Shown: positions 6,253 to 7,998 of the stretch, one piece after another
How positions within the stretch are numbered: position 1 is the stretch's first letter
How the letters are laid out: each line of letters begins with the position of its first letter
Source of the DNA: Gammaproteobacteria bacterium
Lineage (GTDB): Bacteria > Pseudomonadota > Gammaproteobacteria > Pseudomonadales > Halieaceae
Direction of reading: 5' to 3'
DNA: 7,998 nucleotides
NCBI GenBank assembly: GCA_029859085.1
Contig: JAOUDU010000100.1
Coordinates: forward strand, 1-7,998
Notes under the pieces: model-generated
What the model saw: the letters and a program-made list of their open reading frames with translations, nothing else
Told to the model about the DNA's origin: nothing
The model's database searches: none
Made by a program: the position numbers and the translations under genes

Positions 6253-7672
6253 AGGTCCTGGCCGGCGCCCCCCGCGACCCTATCTCCCGCATTATCGCCG
6301 CGTGCCGTGCGGCCGTGAGGGGAAACCTGCTGGAAATCACCACCGTGGCCGCGAACAGGACAAACAGCACCGGCCCCGACAGGACGGCCAGGCTCAGCAC
6401 GGCTTCCGCGGGCACGTTCTCCGGTGTCGCGGCGCGGGGGAAGTGGATCAGGTCCAGGCCGATCCCCGCGAAGAAACTGCCCAGGCCGTAGCTGGCCTTG
6501 GTGGCGAAGGAGCGCGCCGCGAAAAACAGGCCCTCCTCCCGCTGCCCCGACAGCAGTTCACGCTCATCGATCACATCCGAGAGCATCGAGTCCAGCAGGA
6601 TGATGTAGGCGATAAAGAACACCTGGGAAATACCATTCACGGCGAAGACAAAAGCGAACTTGCTTCCGGTCGTCAGCTGCTCCAGCAGGCCGGCGAAATA
6701 GAGCACCTGGGGTGAAAAGGCGAACAATCCGCCCGCGATGACGCACAGCGCCAGCGCGTTCTTCTTGTCAAAGCGGCGGGCCAGGCCTTGCGCCACGCCC
6801 GACGCGAAGATGATGCCGACCAGCACCGAGCCGGCCAGTCCCGCCAGCTGCTCCGGCCTGAATTCGAAAACATAGGTGGCGACATAGACCAGCAGGGTGG
6901 CGATAACCCCGGCCAGGGTGTTGAACACCAGCACCGAGACAAACAGGATGCGAAAGGAGTTCTGCTTCAGGGTCCGGAACACTTCGACAAATGCAAGCAG
7001 CACGCTGCTCCCGGAGCCGGCGGCGGCAGGCTTGCGCAGGCTCGGGATAGCGCTCCAGGTGCCGGCCACGCTGACGAGCATGCCGGCGGTTCCGATCACA
7101 CCGCAGAACAGGCCGAAATTCGGGTAGCTGGCGCGGTTGAGCATGCCATTGCCAGTGGCTTCGGAAGACGGGAAAAACAGCGCAAACCCCGCCACGCTGG
7201 TGATAAGGATGCCGGCGTAGGTAAAAAACACCCGGTAGCCGATCAGGGAGGTGCGGCCGTGATAATCAGGCACAAGTTCGGCGCCCAGTGACAGGTGCGG
7301 CACAAAAAACAGGGTGAGCATCAGGCGCACGCTGATGGCGCCCCCCAGCATCCAGTAGAACAGGCCCATCTCACCCAGGCTCGCCGGGGGGCTGAACAGG
7401 GCGACGATGGCCACGCCGAAAGGGATCGCGCCGGCGAGCATGAAAGGATGGCGCCGGCCCCAGCGCGAGTGAAAGCGGTCGGACCACTGCCCCACCATCG
7501 GGTCGGTCACCGCGTCCACCACCAGTGCCAGCAGCGCCGCCAGGCCGGCGAGGCTGCCGGACAGGCCCAGTACCTGGTTGTAGTAAAAAAACAGGAAGGT
7601 ACTGAAGGAAGCCTGCTTGACGCCATCGGACAGCTGGCCCACGCCGTAGCACAATTTGGTCGACAGGTTCAC
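6251..7672 (-). CDS. MFS transporter of the GPH (MelB-like) cation symporter family
   Basis: A 473-residue inner-membrane protein with about 12 hydrophobic segments. The N-terminus TKLCYGVGQ and the helix II-loop motif DAVTDPMVGQWSDRFHSRWG (53-72) are characteristic of glycoside-pentoside-hexuronide:cation symporters. By eye it aligns with E. coli MelB without gaps from helix I to loop 2-3: D53 and D57 match MelB Asp55 and Asp59 (Na+/H+ site), and K392 in ATKASYGLGSFF matches Lys377. MelB's sugar-binding Asp19 and Asp124 correspond to G17 and F123 here, so a sugar substrate is doubtful. The cytoplasmic DVIDERELLSGQREEG segment (366-381) before helix XI is also typical of the family. Start: GTG at 7672 is the first possible start, because an in-frame TGA lies at 7679-7681. 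There is no clear ribosome site, and only 10 bases separate it from the upstream stop, so translation probably depends on coupling to the hydroxyacyl-CoA dehydrogenase gene. Neighbours suggest import of a compound degraded by beta-oxidation. Confidence 0.88.
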   Translation of the reverse strand: MNLSTKLCYGVGQLSDGVKQASFSTFLFFYYNQVLGLSGSLAGLAALLALVVDAVTDPMVGQWSDRFHSRWGRRHPFMLAGAIPFGVAIVALFSPPASLGEMGLFYWMLGGAISVRLMLTLFFVPHLSLGAELVPDYHGRTSLIGYRVFFTYAGILITSVAGFALFFPSSEATGNGMLNRASYPNFGLFCGVIGTAGMLVSVAGTWSAIPSLRKPAAAGSGSSVLLAFVEVFRTLKQNSFRILFVSVLVFNTLAGVIATLLVYVATYVFEFRPEQLAGLAGSVLVGIIFASGVAQGLARRFDKKNALALCVIAGGLFAFSPQVLYFAGLLEQLTTGSKFAFVFAVNGISQVFFIAYIILLDSMLSDVIDERELLSGQREEGLFFAARSFATKASYGLGSFFAGIGLDLIHFPRAATPENVPAEAVLSLAVLSGPVLFVLFAATVVISSRFPLTAARHAAIMREIGSRGAPART

Positions 7673-7682
7673 GGCGGGTCAG

Positions 7683-7998
7683 CTACTGCGCCTGGTTGCG
7701 GCGCAGGTAATCCGCCGCGCGCTCGGCTCTCCCGGCGTTGAAGCGGCCGGCAGCCACCTCCCCGGCCAGCAGTTGCAGGAACTTCGCAACGCCCAGCTGC
7801 GCCAGCATCGCGAAGGGGCCGGCATCGAGGTAAGTCCCTGTTTTCCAGGCGCGGTCGATGTCCGCCGGCTCGGCCACACCGGCTGCCGCCACCAGCGCCG
7901 CATTGCCGATCAGCGTCGCCAGCAGCGCGTCGTACAGCGGTTCGAGGCCGGCACCGGTGGCCAGGAAACCCGGCTGCTGGTAATGCGGCCCGGGGTAC
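7683..7998 (-). CDS. 3-hydroxyacyl-CoA dehydrogenase, C-terminal domain (5' end outside window)
   Basis: The last 104 codons of a minus-strand gene, open to the window edge (first full codon begins at 7997) and ending at TAG 7683-7685. The translation contains NAALVAAAGVAEPADIDRAW, then KTGTYLDAGPFAMLAQLG. This is the typical C-terminal 3HCDH helical domain, in which G-V-A-x-P-x-D-I-D-x-A-W precedes G-P-F-x-x-L-x-x-x-G. The enzyme would oxidise a 3-hydroxyacyl-CoA to 3-oxoacyl-CoA with NAD+. Its Rossmann domain and any fused hydratase domain lie outside the window, so it may be a monofunctional enzyme or the end of a FadB/FadJ-like multifunctional protein. It precedes the transporter gene by 10 bp in the same direction, which implies one transcript. 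Confidence 0.78.
   Translation of the reverse strand, partial: YPGPHYQQPGFLATGAGLEPLYDALLATLIGNAALVAAAGVAEPADIDRAWKTGTYLDAGPFAMLAQLGVAKFLQLLAGEVAAGRFNAGRAERAADYLRRNQAQ

Noticed and set aside
7679..7903. 74-codon minus-strand frame at the right end
   Set aside because: It overlaps the 3-hydroxyacyl-CoA dehydrogenase 3' end in a different frame; only the frame ending at 7683 gives the conserved D-I-D-x-A-W...G-P-F motif.

Overview
The window looks like chromosomal DNA from a GC-rich Gram-negative proteobacterium. One gene has a classic lipoprotein signal with an outer-membrane sorting residue, starts include ATG and GTG behind Shine-Dalgarno sites, and acyl-CoA dehydrogenases are packed into a catabolic cluster. 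A marine gammaproteobacterium of the Halieaceae type would fit, but that is an inference from gene style and not a measured match.

Layout from left to right: (1) 1-362, plus strand, the 3' end of an ACR3-family arsenite efflux permease. (2) 363-473, a short convergent gap with no convincing terminator. (3) 474-2549, minus strand, a 691-residue lipoprotein with a C-terminal phospholipase D/cardiolipin-synthase module (two complete HKD motifs) behind a roughly 300-residue N-terminal region that I do not recognise. (4) 2600-6137, minus strand, three tightly packed acyl-CoA dehydrogenase genes (spacings 19 and 15 bp), transcribed right to left as 390-aa, 400-aa and 375-aa proteins. (5) 6138-6250, an intergenic stretch holding a possible promoter for that operon and a GGGTCTGACC-type repeat. 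(6) 6251-7672, minus strand, a GPH/MelB-type major facilitator. (7) 7683-7998, minus strand, the 3' end of a 3-hydroxyacyl-CoA dehydrogenase, 10 bp upstream of the transporter.

The genes from 2600 to the right edge read as a transport-plus-beta-oxidation cluster: uptake by the MelB-like carrier, alpha,beta-desaturation of an acyl-CoA by the dehydrogenases, and oxidation of a 3-hydroxyacyl-CoA by the last enzyme. The 400-aa and 375-aa dehydrogenases look like an obligate pair. The longer one keeps a candidate catalytic Glu (E250) and the FAD-loop motif, and the shorter one has lost both, as in the alpha2beta2 dehydrogenases of steroid side-chain degradation. The transporter keeps the MelB cation-site residues but has lost the two sugar-binding aspartates. 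Together these suggest a cluster for a non-sugar, possibly bulky (steroid- or terpenoid-like) substrate. The substrate itself cannot be read from the sequence.

The ACR3 and phospholipase D genes appear unrelated to that pathway. No RNA gene, insertion sequence, CRISPR array or replication origin was seen.
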